DNA of 64,000 nt from Callorhinus ursinus (Eukaryota > Chordata > Mammalia > Carnivora > Otariidae). Below are positions 45,185 to 57,800 of this stretch, in pieces (within the stretch, counting starts at the first letter, position 1; each line of letters opens with the position of its first letter). Location of the stretch: positions 8,447,945-8,511,944 of the forward strand of contig NW_020312788.1 in assembly GCF_003265705.1 (NCBI RefSeq), read 5' to 3'. The translations under genes and the position numbers were made by a program. Below the pieces are notes generated by a model. The model was given only the letters and a program-made list of their open reading frames with translations, did no database searches and was not told where the DNA came from.

Positions 45185-45335
45185 GGTTAATCCACAATGA
45201 TACTTTAAGAAACTTTATTTAGGGAATCAGTCTCCTCTGATAGATGAAAGCTTCAGGAGGACAGAAACTCTTATTTTTCTTTGTAACCCACATAGTCCCT
45301 TAAGAAAACATTCAATACTTGTTGGTTGAAGGAAG
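45185..45335 (+). repeat. L2-like 3' end
   Basis: GATGAAAGCTTCAGGAGGAC, then TTCTTTGTAACCCACATAG and TTCAATACTTGTTGGTTGAA, is sense L2 3' text. Confidence 0.55.
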
Positions 45336-46028
45336 AAAGGCTGATGGGAGAAATGGAGGGAAGGGGAAGGGAAGGATGCAGAATATTTTATGGAATTCCT
45401 AAAAAATCTCCAGATATTCAAAATACATGAATTTAGGCTGACATTAAAGCATATGTACATCTCATGTAGAACGCACAGCGAGGGAACAAAATGGCAAGAG
45501 CGCAAGCTAAAGAAAAACCACCACCAAATTTGCATTTTCATAATTCAGCCTTAAATATAACTTTGTGTCACTAAATTAGTGCCTTACTTCCTACCAGTAA
45601 TGGTCAGGTAGGAAATCATCAGACTGTTTTTGTGATTACCATGATACTTAGATAACGTCTTTTTAGATAAAATGTAATCATTACAAAAGAATTACTCACT
45701 GTGTCCATATTAAAAAATAGAAATACTGTATCATAACAAAAACTATGTTCCTAGCATTTCAAAATGTCAAAGTACAAAAGTATATTGAGGCAGATTTCTA
45801 CTGGGAACTTCCATTTGGTTTTCAAAATAATAATACTATCTATTGATATTGTGTAAAAACTTGCATGAACGATTTACATTCTGTTTAGGATTTCAAAATA
45901 CTTCAATATATTCCGGTAAATGTCCATTAGGAACTCCTGTTTCATTTTCAGAATAGCAACTGCAGTGATTCAGACTCTACACAAGTTTGCACTGCACTAC
46001 TGCTTACCTTCTAATGCTTTATTCACAG

Positions 46029-46175
46029 AGACTGAGAACTTATCCCAAGAAGGTGGCCCTGACATTCAAGAGGCAGTTCTTTTAGCCACAGGTCAGCCAG
46101 GTCCAGAGAGAGAGGGCTGGGACAAGGAGAGTGATTCGCTGGAATCGTCTTTGGTAGAGTCTTCTGCTGTTTCAG
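46029..46175 (+). CDS. IFIH1: IFIH1 (MDA5) coding exon 3: linker
   Basis: The acceptor is TTTATTCACAG at 46018-46028 and the donor is GTATTT at 46176. The 147-nt exon enters after one base of a split Glu codon and leaves with one base of the next. It encodes ETENLSQEGGPDIQEAVLLA, TGQPGPEREGWDKESDSLES and SLVESSAVS. This is the acidic, Ser-rich, flexible linker between the CARDs and the helicase. It aligns with human without length change as far as I can recall, but with many substitutions, in line with rapid change in this region. The longer ORF that starts upstream at 45920 extends into the intron and is not real at that end. Confidence 0.96.
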
Positions 46176-47342
46176 GTATTTGGAACCTGCACATAGTGTC
46201 CATATTTTGCTAATTGCCACTTCCTGAAAAATCAGTTGGTGCATTGGTGACGTCGGGATCTGTGAAACACAGGGAGAAAATTTGGGCCTTGGGGTTTTGT
46301 GAGCATTCTTATTAAAATTCATATTTCTAGAAACGTTTAAATTAAAAGAATTCTTTGTGGCTAAAAATGTTTTTCAAAACTAATGCAATACTAATATGTT
46401 ATGAATAGGAACACATTTGGTTCTAATTTTACTTTATAAGAAGATACCCATGGTCTTTGTGATGTGATAAGTATTATAAGCATACCCTATATTTCATAGT
46501 TTTCAAAGTACCTTCAAATATATGAATTAGTTTGATTCATCCCAAGCTCCGAGGATTAAAAAGGCCATTCGTTATCTTTTCTTTATTTTATAGACTGGCA
46601 TGTCTCAGGGAGGTTCAGCTGGGTTGTAGAGACCAGAAGCAAGTCTGTAGCAAAGAGGATGACAGGTGCTAAACTGGGGTTGGCTTGATTTGCAGTAACT
46701 AAGTGGTGAGCAAACTATTTACCACCATGACCACCTTTTTTGATACAAAACATTCCTGGAAGGATCAAACTAATTTAATCACATTCCCCTCCCTAATTTA
46801 CTGGATAGGAAAATCCTCTCTTCTTCTCTCCCCACCAAAGGGCCACATTCTATTTTCGCAAGAAATAGTCATTTAAAAGAAACAATTTTTTAAAAATCTG
46901 TGCTGTGCTGGTAAATGTTTAAGAAGTAACTCTACAGGGGAAAGAAAGGAGGTACTGAGCTGTAGCATTTGCCAGCCTTCAGGATGCAAATGCTCCCACT
47001 GAAGCTGATGTCAAACCTCCAACCTGATGTCCCTGAGTTGGAAAGAGAGAAGCACTAGGTCACCATTGTGTTAGCATTTCTGCTATGCAGATACAGTGGG
47101 CATTAACAGCCTCAATGACAGAGATAATAGCAAAATCCAGAAACACGATTAGGAAGTGATGAGTTTGAGTATTCATTACCTATGCTTTCATATAATTTAT
47201 CTAACTATAGATCAATATGATTTAATTTTTAAAATGGATGTGTTTAACCTGCTCACAAATTCCTGAAAATCTAACAATTGGCTTTTGTGAGCCGATAGAA
47301 GCTGACTCCATCACACCACTGCAAAGTTTACTACTTTCTTCT

Positions 47343-47450
47343 CTCCCCTTTTTTTTTTTTAAGTCATCTCTACCTCCAGTGTGGGGCTCAAACTCACAAC
47401 CCTGAGATCAAGAGTCACATGCTCCACTGACTGAGCCAGCCAGGCGCTTC
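47343..47450 (-). repeat. Short tRNA-Lys-like SINE (SINEC type), antisense
   Basis: Poly-T is followed by AAGTCATCTCTACCTCCAGT, GGGGCTCAAACTCACAACCC and TGAGATCAAGAGTCACATGC, ending GAGCCAGCCAGGCGCTTCC. This is the tRNA-like type without the long CT module. AAAGTTTAC flanks may be the target duplication. Confidence 0.82.
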
Positions 47451-47499
47451 CAAAGTTTACCATTTTCTACTCAGAAAAGTAGTGTAGCTGCATTGAAGG

Positions 47500-48225
47500 A
47501 AATTTGGAAAATGTGAAAACATACAAAGAAAAAGTCACCCATCCTCCCACAATGTAGATATATTACTCTTAACATTTGGGTATCTATCCTTCTGCTCTTT
47601 TTACATAAGTGGATGTTTATACACAACGGCATATCTCCTGTGTTTGTTAGATAGTCTTCTATAGCATGGTTTTTAATGACTTAATAATAGTTCCATCCAT
47701 TGGATGCTTTATAATTAATAAATCAATCGTTAAATATTTAGGATGTTTAAAAATTTCTACATTGTGAATAACTCTCTTCATATCTATGTTTCAGTTTAAT
47801 TCTCAAAAACATATTACATAATTGGAACTTCTGGATCCAATGATGTTTACAATCTTAAGACATTTGATACTTAATGTCAAATTTCACTCCAGAAACTTGT
47901 ACCAATTTAGGTGTCCTTTAGTAGTATAAGAGAGTGCCTATTGCCCTAAAGTCTCTTCCACAAGAACAGGTATTTCTACAAAATATCATTATTTTCAAGC
48001 CTTGCCAGTTTGGTATTTTGCTATTTCAATTTTATTTTTTTGATTTCTGGTGGAAAACCCTTTTATAAGTTTATTCTGTTTGTTGTTGTTACTAATTCCC
48101 TATCTATTTTTCTATTAGGGTGTTTATATTCTTCCTGCTGATTTATGTGAAGTATTTAAATATATAGGATAGCAATCCTTTGTTATAAATAGTCCCAATA
48201 TGTTTTATAGTTTGCCAGTTATTCA
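47500..48225. repeat. L1M-like LINE fragment
   Basis: The text TATTACATAATTGGAACTTC, CTTGTACCAATTTAGGTGTC, ATAAGAGAGTGCCTATTGCC and TTCTATTAGGGTGTTTATAT, then CAATCCTTTGTTATAAATAG, is familiar from old mammalian L1 elements. The orientation is not resolved by eye. Confidence 0.65.
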
Positions 48226-48268
48226 GGCTTGTGCCTCATTTTTTTGTTTGTTTGTTTGTTTGTTTTAT

Positions 48269-48436
48269 GCAGTGCTTCTGCTGCTTTACTGTGTATATGA
48301 ATCATCGAGAGGAGTGGGTCTTACTGAAATGCATTCTGATTCAGTAGGTCCTGTGTGGAGGCTGAGATTCTGCCTTTCTCACGGGCTCCCAGGTGATGCT
48401 GTATTGCTGGTCCTGGACCACACTTTAAGGAGTGAG
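48269..48436 (+). mobile_element. MER5-like hAT relic
   Basis: CAGTGCTTCTGCTGCTTTAC, TTCTGATTCAGTAGGTCCTG, GAGATTCTGCCTTTCTCAC and CAGGTGATGCTGTATTGCTG, then GGACCACACTTTAAGGAGTG, match MER5A closely. It follows a GTTT repeat. Confidence 0.85.
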
Positions 48437-48944
48437 GTTTAATATATAGAATAGCAAAAAACCTGAATTCCAGAGGATTTTTTTTTTTCATTTGAGCAGC
48501 TACGCTTTCTTTCAGAAATCATGATCTTATAGGAATGCCAAAATCACTATCTGAATGTGGATTTGTCACATTTTAATAATTTTCCTTGGTAGGACACCTG
48601 ACATCTCTGTGGGGTTACTGGCTGTTTTCTAAATCCACACTAGAAAGAACTGAAGACAGGACTGAGGCTGGAAGATGATCCTGTATCTTGAATGAGGGTT
48701 TTTCATCAAAGGTTGCCAGCAATGCATCTCATCAGCCTATAGCTTATGTCTCTGTGGAGGATTCTGAGTCTTAAAGTGAACAAAATTAAAGGCAAAACTT
48801 TAAAAATGTTCTTTCTATGAGTTAATGTAAAACTTAAAGTTGCATGTTGTGAAAAAAAAATCTAGATCTTAATAATGGCTTAGAGGACAGAAAGGGTTTT
48901 TTTCCCCCTTGTGTTCCCTCTCTCCCATTTGCCCTCTGTTCCTT

Positions 48945-49095
48945 TCAATTCTTTTCATTTAACAAATATTTGTTTAACTACTACATGCCAGACATGTACT
49001 GTTCAGTGTTCAGTACTGCCAAGACAGTGGGGGAACATACGGAGGTGGCTTCTTGCTCCCGTGGAGCTTTCAACTGACGGGCATGTCAGTCAACC
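48945..49095 (-). repeat. L2-like fragment, antisense
   Basis: TTTAACAAATATTTGTTTAA, CTACATGCCAGACATGTACT and TCCCGTGGAGCTTTCAACTG resemble antisense L2. Confidence 0.5.
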
Positions 49096-50801
49096 AGTAG
49101 TCACTGCATAGTCACCGTAAGTGCTGGTAACATTCATACAGTAAATGCAAAGGACAGCCAATTAAAATATATATACTAGTCTGAGAACATTTGGAAGTAT
49201 AGTACACTGTACAGTGATAAGGACCCCACCCAATTCACAGACTTGAATGACCTTCTGGTCTGTAGGATCCTCATGATGTCTGGACTCATGATTCCCTGTG
49301 GACTTGAGAGCCAGACAGACCAATCCATTCTGGCCCTTTTCAGAGCAATAACAAAAGGTAACTTATTTATGAAAATGTAGTTCCTTTGCTTTAGGTCTTA
49401 GACACCACTGCTGATAGATGCTATGGGTCATTCCAAGTGTTTGTCTATTTCCTTACTGCTCTCTGGAACTAAGAATTACAGATATAAATAACTTGTAAAG
49501 TACCATTAGCCCAAGAAAGTTACTGGTGTCCTTTTGATTGAAGTTTTTATTGCAGAAGTTACCGTAGAAGGATTTTGCCCCCACAGGCATTCTTTCATAG
49601 AATTAACAGTCAAAATAAAGGGGCAAGTATCCCATAGTCTCTACTATCATTTGCATATCTTACCGGTATTGATAATGTATAATCCTTATTTTGAATTCTA
49701 ATATATAGGGTTAAGATTTCATATACAGCTCAAATATAGTCAATGCAACCAAAGTAGCATTGAAAGAAACTTATTGCTTAAGCTGCACACATTCTATAAA
49801 TATGAATTTTCATATGCAGAAGGAAAAAAATGTAACTCGAATTATTTCTAATTTTAAATTGACTCCTCTAATTTTTATTTCTGAACCAGTTTCTAAAATA
49901 TTTTTTTCAGTGCATAATAGTCTTGGTGCATACAAGTGGTAATTATTTATAGTTTCAATGCAAAGATTCCTTATATATTGTTTTTTAGCCCCTTTGACTC
50001 CTTAACACACATGATGGATAAGATACACTACCACTAGTAACAGTCGCCTGCCCTGAAAGCAATTTTAAACCCATTTCTCCTTCACTCTTGGGGTGATATA
50101 TCAGGATTCCCTAGGAGGCGGCTCTGGAGAGTGCTTTTGTCATGCCTCCAACCGGGGGACTGATATTTGTTCTTCCTTCCTCCTTCCAACTACTTCCCAT
50201 TAAAAAGTGATTAATAATGAAGATACACCAATTTTTAAGACTTGCCTTCTTCTAAATTAACACAATAATTTCTGAAGGATGTTTGAATAGTTCTCAGACA
50301 GTTAGTAGAATTTTAATGCTGGATGTTATAGTTCTGCTTTCTAAAGTCACTGGTCATCTCTTATAACAAGAAAATATTGGAAATCTGTGCTGTTTCTCTA
50401 GACCACACCTCCCTAGAAAACATCAGAGGGACCAAAAAAGCCACATTCATTTTCTTCTGTTGAAAATAATTTTAGGAAATACGAGGTTATCTGGATCATT
50501 TTAACTCTGTATGCTTACAGTAGAATTGATTGTACAATCATTTTTAATTTAATAATCTATTATTGCTTTCTCAAAAACAAGTAGTTGTTTTACACCAACT
50601 TTTACATTACACTATTTTAGGAATCAATGCCTTAGAATAAAAGGAAAGCAAAGCAAATGAGATTCAAAACAAAATAAAATTTTTATTTGCAGTGAACTTA
50701 CTTTGATGAAGAGTTTCCCATAAAATCTCCCAGACTTCTTTTATCCTTCTATGTTGGATCTTCCTGTTATGAAACGAGAAAGTGCAAGTACCTGAGGTTG
50801 G

Positions 50802-50815
50802 CCAGCAGAGGGCGC
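50802..50815 (+). promoter_or_regulatory. Candidate CTCF site, perfect core match
   Basis: CCAGCAGAGGGCGC satisfies every position of the CTCF core CCASYAGRKGGCRS. It is in IFIH1 intron 3 and is not part of a repeat I recognise. Occupancy is untested. Confidence 0.55.
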
Positions 50816-51589
50816 TTTTACATTATAAAGAGAATGGAATTCACTGTTCCAGTGTGGAAGATTATAATGTAACTGTAGAGTGTGCCATATGTGAATATAC
50901 AGTGCGCATGACTGTGAACGCATGTGTATATTTTGATTTATATATTCGTTCACGTGAAGATTTTAAAATTCCACCCCAGCTAATGAGCTTACCAACCTGC
51001 TTGTTTTCAGACTTTAATACCTTCTTTTTCATATTCCCCCATATGTTCCACTCCTTAGGTTTATCCGGTGACATTATGCTTTGGAATATATTGTGGATAT
51101 ATTTTGCATAGATCATGTTCTGTAGGAGGGGTTTAAAAATTGACCTTTATAAAACAGCCTCCTTCTCCCTGGCCCAATCTGTTATAGCACTTTTTTTGTT
51201 GTTGTTTTGTTTTGCCTTTTTATAGACCAAAGTCCAATCTTAGATTTGGTCTATACTAATTTCTGTAAAAATGCCACAAAATTTATCCTTGCACATGAGG
51301 ACCAGAATAATGTTTTATAGCACCAGCCTCTAGAAATTTAGAGATTTTTAGAATCTCTAGAAAAAAAATTACCATATAGTACTTGAGACCTTAGTGGAAA
51401 AGATAATTGATATAGCAGCATATAAGATTGTGTCAGAATTACCCACACTATTACAAGATTGGTTTGACTTCAGGTAACCATCCTTCACTTCTATATTTTG
51501 CTAAATTTAGTTACATTAATTATTGGGAATCAAAAATACTACTGAGTCAATCCAAAAGGCAGATATTAATTTGAGCTGAAAAAGAGAAA

Positions 51590-51625
51590 GAGAGAGAGAA
51601 CCGGTGAGAGAGAGAGAGATAAGCT
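51590..51625 (+). repeat. (GA)n microsatellite, interrupted
   Basis: Two GA tracts separated by ACCGGT in IFIH1 intron 3. Confidence 0.8.
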
Positions 51626-52309
51626 GCTGTCCCTGCTGATGTCAGTGTCGGCTAACAGTTAATATAGGTTTGTATTTTATTTGAAACCTCCCTGGAGCTA
51701 TGTAGGTTAGTTATATGACTTCCAATTGCTTAATAGTTCCTTGAGGGTTATTGTTCATCTCTCGGGTTGGAGGACATAGGTATTTCGACAGAAAGAATCT
51801 CCCTGGTGTGCAGCTAAGACGTGCTGGATTTATTTTCATGACATCCTTTTATGGCTACAAACCTCAAGTGCTTTTTTTTTTTTTAGCACCATTTTAACAA
51901 AGGCAACAATTTTAATTTTAATTTGATGCTTAAGCCTTACCTTCTCTATTTTGGCATGTGAATGAGGACTAGAAGCCAGAGAGTGAATTGGTCAGGTCTT
52001 ATTATTGAGAGAACCAAGTACTGGAGTATTGCCCTCACCCTCAAGGAGTTTATAACCCAGTTCCAGAAAACAAGTTCCAGGCCCCCAGAGAAAAACAGTT
52101 ATCTATCCAGAGTGAAGGAGACCATGTTACAGGATAAGGAGGGAAGACTTGGGAGGAAGGAAGACCTAGAGACAGCCTCCCTAAGGAGGAATCAGAGACA
52201 TCCGTTCATCCGGTCCTGTGTTGGATCTGTGCACACACAGAGGTGGTAAGCAGCACTTCAGACTGCATGGGCACTATGAGCAAGGGTGTAGGTGTAGGAA
52301 GATTCAAAA

Positions 52310-52440
52310 TATATTTAGGGTGGGGGGTGTCCATAAGGGGGGCTCTGCATGTGTGGGAGCAGGGCTTTTAAGGAAAGTCTCTGTACTTACACTCAATTTT
52401 GCTGTGAACCTGAAACTGCTCTGAAAAATAAAATCTATAC
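52310..52440 (+). repeat. L1M 3' end, sense
   Basis: GGGTGGGGGGTGTCCATAAG, then TTTGCTGTGAACCTGAAACT and GCTCTGAAAAATAAAATCTA, is the sense 3' end of an old L1M element. Confidence 0.7.
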
Positions 52441-52446
52441 AAGATG

Positions 52447-52496
52447 AATCCAACTGTAATAAACACATCAAAATCCAACTGTAGTAAACACAGCAA
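52447..52496 (+). repeat. 25-bp tandem duplication after the L1M end
   Basis: AATCCAACTGTAATAAACAC is followed 25 bp later by AATCCAACTGTAGTAAACAC, with near-identical continuation. Confidence 0.8.
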
Positions 52497-54611
52497 AATG
52501 ATACAAAAATGCAGGGGAACAGTTTGATTAGAGGGGAGCATTTTTGGGGGTCAGTGGTAGGAGAGAAGACTTCTCAGATCGATGAGTTAATGGGCTTCTC
52601 TGTGGTTTTTACAAATGATTTCTCTAAGGAAAAAAATACTCTTAACAATTATGAAATACTAGCACAATGTGCACCAGATCATTTCAGATGATGTTCGTAG
52701 GAGAGTCCTTCATCGGAGGACTGTGTACCCTGGGGAGCTGGAGCTGGCTGCCACTAGCTTGCCAGAGCCAGACGCACCCATTTCTTCCCAGCTCCACTCT
52801 GTGACATCACGCTGGTAGCTTGAAATCAGCCCTGGCAGGAATATTTACACCATGGAAATTAGTAGACACTTTGAAATCATGGGGGTTTTTTTTGTTTGTT
52901 TTTACCTCAAAGAGCCAACCGTTGAGTATTTACCAGGACACCCTTAAATGTGTCTCTTCCCATACTCTCCTCAGGCTTGCTTAAGCCTGCCTAACTTGAA
53001 TAGCTCTTCCTGAGGGGTGCTTACCAGCCAAAGAAGTTTCCAGTTGGTCTTCTATCTTGCCGTCACTAAACCTTGCTAGCGCCAAGACTCACTTCCCATG
53101 CGGTCATCTGGCTTTTCACTCATAGCTGATTTACTCTAAGACTTTTGGTCTCTGTTACTGACTGGGTCACTCTAGTGAGTATGGTTATTATCCCCACAAC
53201 CCTGTATTCTAATAACTATCTTTATAGATGGAGATCCAAGTCCAAAGGCTAAAGGGTATACATGATACAATTTAAGCCAACACTATTACTTACACACAAT
53301 TCAAATTTAATTCTGACTGAAACATTTCAGCAGTATAAATTCTATAAACAGGAGCAAGGAGCTCCATGGATAGCCATGTGGGCCTGTGGCTCTAGGAGAG
53401 TTTTTTCTCTTTGGGGAACTCATTTCCTAGAAGCTTGGATCCAGGAGAGAATATGCAAGGTGGGTGGAGGTGGCTTCTCTCCATTCTGCGGGAACACATG
53501 TTCCCTGGCACGGAGAGCAGAATCTGACAGACCAAAATGTGAGCGTGTGTGTGTGTGTGCGCGCACACGCACAAATCCATATACATAGAGCTGAAAATAA
53601 AAGTCATCTATTTCCTCTCAAAAAAGATTAAGGATAAGTTATTTCAAAAGAAAAGGAGTGTTTGAGTGTTAGGATACTTTGCATTTTAGAAAAAAAAAAA
53701 GACAAGAGGTCTTAGCAATGTGTCTGATCCAATTATAGGAGCCCACAGAAAAGCACAGAAAGATTCAAAGGAACCCACAGAGGGAGAAGAGTCCAAAATA
53801 ACTTTATTGGTGGTCTTGAAGAGCTTGGCTACTATATCTCAATGAGACATTAGAGGAGGAAGGGAAAAGAAAAAGAAAGAGGGTGATAAAGATGCGTCTT
53901 AGTCCCAAATGTACTCATCACAAAAAGCCTGCTTTTTCCATATGGACAATACCCAACTGTTGTTCATTTTTAAGTATCAATAAGAGCTATCAAAAAAGGA
54001 CCCTAAAAAAGAAAGAAGGAAAAAAAAGAAAGAGAGAGAGAGAGAGAGAAAGGGTGTTATTAGTGGTACAAAAGCAAGCATGCTTAGGAAGCCCGTGCAA
54101 TCTTTGTGGGAGTGCCCATAAGTGTACCTGTGCTCGGATCTTTAGGGTAGTCTCCCGCATTCCAGGCTGCGGGGATTACGAAGCCAGGCAAAGGGTAATA
54201 GCTAAATAGGTGAAGCTAAAATGCATCACAAGGTCAGAAATAGAATAAACATGAAAGTACGGTGACAAGTGAAATTAGACTATTTGCAGACCTTGTAAGC
54301 ACTACCTCTCATGTGAATGAGATCTGCAGGTGCCCTTCTTTCTCAATGTGCGTAGAAGCCCTGGCCCCTTGCACTGCTTCCTGCTCTAAAGCAAAACCAC
54401 TTTTCAGCAAAGAGAATGTATGACAGCCTGAGGCAAGGGGTGAAAAAGAAGAAATATTCTGTGGAGTGGGAAATACATCTAGGTTGAAAATAGGGGGGAC
54501 ATTACCTGGCAGGGATAGAAGTAAGAACCAATTTGTATTTTACTTAAGGAAGCTTAGCCCTTAGGTTGAATAAACGATGTACTTACCAACTAATTGTTAC
54601 AATAGCATCTT

Positions 54612-54625
54612 CCAGCAGAGGGCAT
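54612..54625 (+). promoter_or_regulatory. Candidate CTCF motif
   Basis: CCAGCAGAGGGCAT matches the CTCF core at all but the last position. It lies 3.8 kb from the stronger candidate at 50802 and in the same orientation. Confidence 0.35.
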
Positions 54626-55294
54626 ACTTTACATTGAAATAGATCTAAAAAGGCCTTCAACCAAGAGGTTTTTTTCATTTGAATTTTTTTAACTTCAATA
54701 TTTTTGGTTTCTAAATGGTTTAAAAATATTCTAAAGTATTTAAAGTCTAGAAGATGTTAAATGTGAAATTTCTCAGATTCCAGTTAATATTTCTGCCTTA
54801 TTAGTAAAATATTCAGTTGTGATTGCAAAATGAGGCATTTTTTCCCGCAGCTTATGGACTGGTCTTAGACACTTACTATCATTGTACACAGAGCTGTTCT
54901 TTTTTTGTGCTGTTTACAAAATTATTACAGAAAATCCTATCTTTTAATTGGATGAGTATCATTTTCTTTCATTCCAAAAGAGTTTGATATAAATAACTGC
55001 TTTTTTTTTTAACAGTTAGAAATTACCAGCATTTTCTAATCTGTTTTGTAGCCAGCTTTGATATTTTCCCTAGAGGAAATGACACCTATATAAAAGTTAA
55101 CTAAACTTATTATATAATATAACTCCAATATTCAAAGACCATTTAAGTAGCAACTTCATGAGAATTTAAGATTTGTTTCTCTTCATGATTCATTTCCTTT
55201 ATCTAACGGAATCATTCTCAAGATAAATGAGAAAGTAGAAACTGCTATCTATATTAAAAAAAAATTTTAAGAAAAAAAAGGTTAAGTCATTTGT

Positions 55295-55390
55295 TAGCAG
55301 TGGCTGAGCTCAGATCTGGAGACCGATCTGCTTGACTCCATAGCACAATGTTCTTTTCATGGCAACACCCTGCCTCCAAGTGACTACTCT
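55295..55390 (-). repeat. MIR-like relic, antisense
   Basis: TGGCTGAGCTCAGATCTGGA, then GACTCCATAGCACAATGTTC, is a partial antisense MIR. Confidence 0.5.
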
Positions 55391-56224
55391 ATTTTATCTG
55401 ATCTATTTTAAAATCATAGACATGACTTTCTTCATCAGGACATAAGTCCAGATTGACATACTGTGAAAAGTGCAAAGAACAAAACAAAATAATCCTATAT
55501 AAATCAGTGGCAGGAATTCTTGACTTATAAACTCAATAGCCTGGTTTAATTTTGGCATCACATAATCACTTGATCTGACTTTATGTGTGTGTGTGTTTGT
55601 GTGATTTTTAAAACATGACTTCTTTAAGTGAATGCAGGAAGAAAATCTCTGGGGAAGACATTCTTAATGTTATGGGAGATTCAATATATTTTCTTTTATT
55701 ATTAAAGTTATTTCCTTTAGTATTTCTCTTTCTATGAAATAAAAAAATTATATCAAATGCATAAGAATTCGCTGCCTAGGAAACAAAATTATTTTTGTGT
55801 TGAGAAAGTGGAGATTTTATATATCCTCAAAATGACAAAGAAATAGACCTCTATATATTCACTTTCATTTTCATAATTATCTCTAGCAGAATTATTCCAA
55901 TTAATTTTGTTTAACAAGGATGGAAGTGTTCCTCCTTTTATCTGCGTGCAGAAAAGTAAATTTCAAAATTTGTGTGGATATTTAAATACAAAGTAAACGA
56001 AAGTCTATTGATGAAATCAGAAATGTTAGCAAAATAAGACAATCTCTCTACTTCCCCCCCAACCCCCTTGGGAAGATAAACCGTTTCAAGATTGATAGAA
56101 AATTTGACATTACAATGAAAATGTCCATATGCTTGAAAACAACAACAATAACCAACTTTCATTTCACTTAACACTTGGCTATAGGATTGTTTGCTTGTTT
56201 ATAAATCTTCGCACAAATCATCAA

Positions 56225-56420
56225 AAAACACTGGAATACCAGGCTTGGATTCAGAAAATGGTGACTTCTTGCTCGGCCCCATTCTAGCTGTGTGATCAGG
56301 ATAGATCATTTAACTTCTCTGGGCCCCACTGTGTCATCTGTAAAACTAAGATGATAATGGATCTACCACATAGGATGTTGAGGTTTAAAGTGTAATTTAC
56401 ATCTGTGAAGGCACCGAGCT
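56225..56420 (+). repeat. MIR relic, sense
   Basis: CCAGGCTTGGATTCAGAAAA, CTAGCTGTGTGATCAGGATA, AACTTCTCTGGGCCCCACTG and TCATCTGTAAAACTAAGATG form a sense MIR core. Confidence 0.82.
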
Positions 56421-57379
56421 CAGTGTCTTCCTGACACATTGCAAATTTGTTTGTAAGATCAAAATAATCCATGTAATACACTTAATAATACCCAGTTTTT
56501 GGTAGCAACTTTCTTTAATATTTATAAATTAATCATGCACATTGCACTAAACAACTCCCCCAAACTTACATATGTTAAAGCAAAGCTTGGGGAAAACCTT
56601 GACTTTACATATATACAAAGTACTTTTAAGATTGTTGTTTAACTGCTAGCTATTAGAAAATGAAATGAAAATCAAGTATAATTTCCATTTGTATTACACT
56701 TAGTGGGAAACGTAAAGAATCAGGGTTAGAGTTTAGATAATACTTATTAGTATTTTTTAGTATTTTTGGTATTACCTTTAGTTCTCATACCATATTTAAA
56801 ACAACAAATGAAAAGCATGTCAAAATTTACTTTTTTGCTTCGGAAATCTTAGTCTATATTTCTAGATCTAGAATTATCCTTGCAATGACATTTTCCCCAT
56901 CTCATTTTACACCTTGCCTTTTCCTTATAAATCATATTCTCTTTTCATCAGTACATCTGCCCAAAACACTCTTCTGCTTGACAGTTCTACCCCACACTCG
57001 CCTCTAAGCTTCTAACAAGGCATTCCTCTGGGAATTGCAAAGTGCCATATTTAAAATCTCTCAGTGAGATATACAGGTCTTCCCTTGTGATCATAAGGGA
57101 TTCCTCAAATCTGAGTTTGAGAGCTAATCTACGACAACTGGTAGGCACAGTATTTTCACATTAGTATATTTATTTTGTGCTAATATACTTAAACAGTGTG
57201 TGTGTCCATTGAGAATTTTTCTACAAATTTCTTATCAGCTTTCTTTTAACTTTTAAGAAAGATGTCTTACATATTTGATTGGCATCGGCTGTAATGCCAT
57301 TATATTTCCCGCTGACTAAGTTTATTCAAGTTGGAAGGGAGATGTCACAGATGTCTCAGATGCTCAGGGAGTACTAGTC

Positions 57380-57800
57380 AGCAATAAAAAGGAACAAGTT
57401 GCTGATATAAACAATGTGGATGCATCTCAAATGTCTTATGCTAAGTTGAAGAAGTCAAACAGAGGTTACTTACTGTGTGAATCCAGTTACGAGATGTTCT
57501 GGAGAAGGCCAGACTGTAGGGACAGAAACTAAATCAGGGACTGCTAGGGGGCAGCAGGAGAGAAATGACAGCAAAGGAGCCGGAGGGGACTTCTGAGGTG
57601 ATAGAAAAATCTTGCTTGTGATGGTGGTTGCCAAACTGTATACATTTGTCAGTTGTGATGGTGGTTGCCAAACTGTATACATTGTCAGGCTCATCAAACT
57701 AAACCTACCTAAAAGAACAACCTAAAAATAGTGATTATAAAGATATATAAAAAGATAAATTATACCTCAATGAACCAACTAAAAAAATAATAATAATAAC
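57380..57800 (+). repeat. L1M 3' end, sense, with internal duplication
   Basis: AATGTGGATGCATCTCAAAT, TGTGTGAATCCAGTTACGAG, GACTGCTAGGGGGCAGCAGG and GGGACTTCTGAGGTGATAG, followed by ATTATACCTCAATGAACC, is an L1M 3' end. A 37-bp segment is duplicated at 57616-57688. Confidence 0.75.
57616..57688 (+). repeat. Tandem duplication (37 + 36 bp)
   Basis: TTGTGATGGTGGTTGCCAAA with its continuation to TTTGTCAG occupies 57616-57652. It is repeated at 57653-57688 with only one base deleted. Confidence 0.92.

Larger units (their letters stand above)
41710..46028 (+). other. IFIH1: IFIH1 intron 2
   Basis: A 4.3-kb intron containing a minisatellite (41940-42033), an L2-like relic, interrupted CA repeats with an assembly gap, two antisense CAN SINEs, an MLT1 LTR, a MIR and an L2 end. 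In 42060-42490, 42950-43320, 43735-44440 and 45340-46020 I see nothing gene-like. Confidence 0.93.

Noticed and set aside
4332..47450. Possible tRNA genes at the SINE heads, or regularly spaced repeats resembling a CRISPR array
   Set aside because: The tRNA-like heads belong to CAN SINEs with CT modules, A-rich tails and target duplications. Their spacing is irregular and this is a mammalian genome.
57544..57557. A CTCF-like motif in the L1M 3' end (CTGCTAGGGGGCAG)
   Set aside because: It has two mismatches in the core and lies in a high-copy element.
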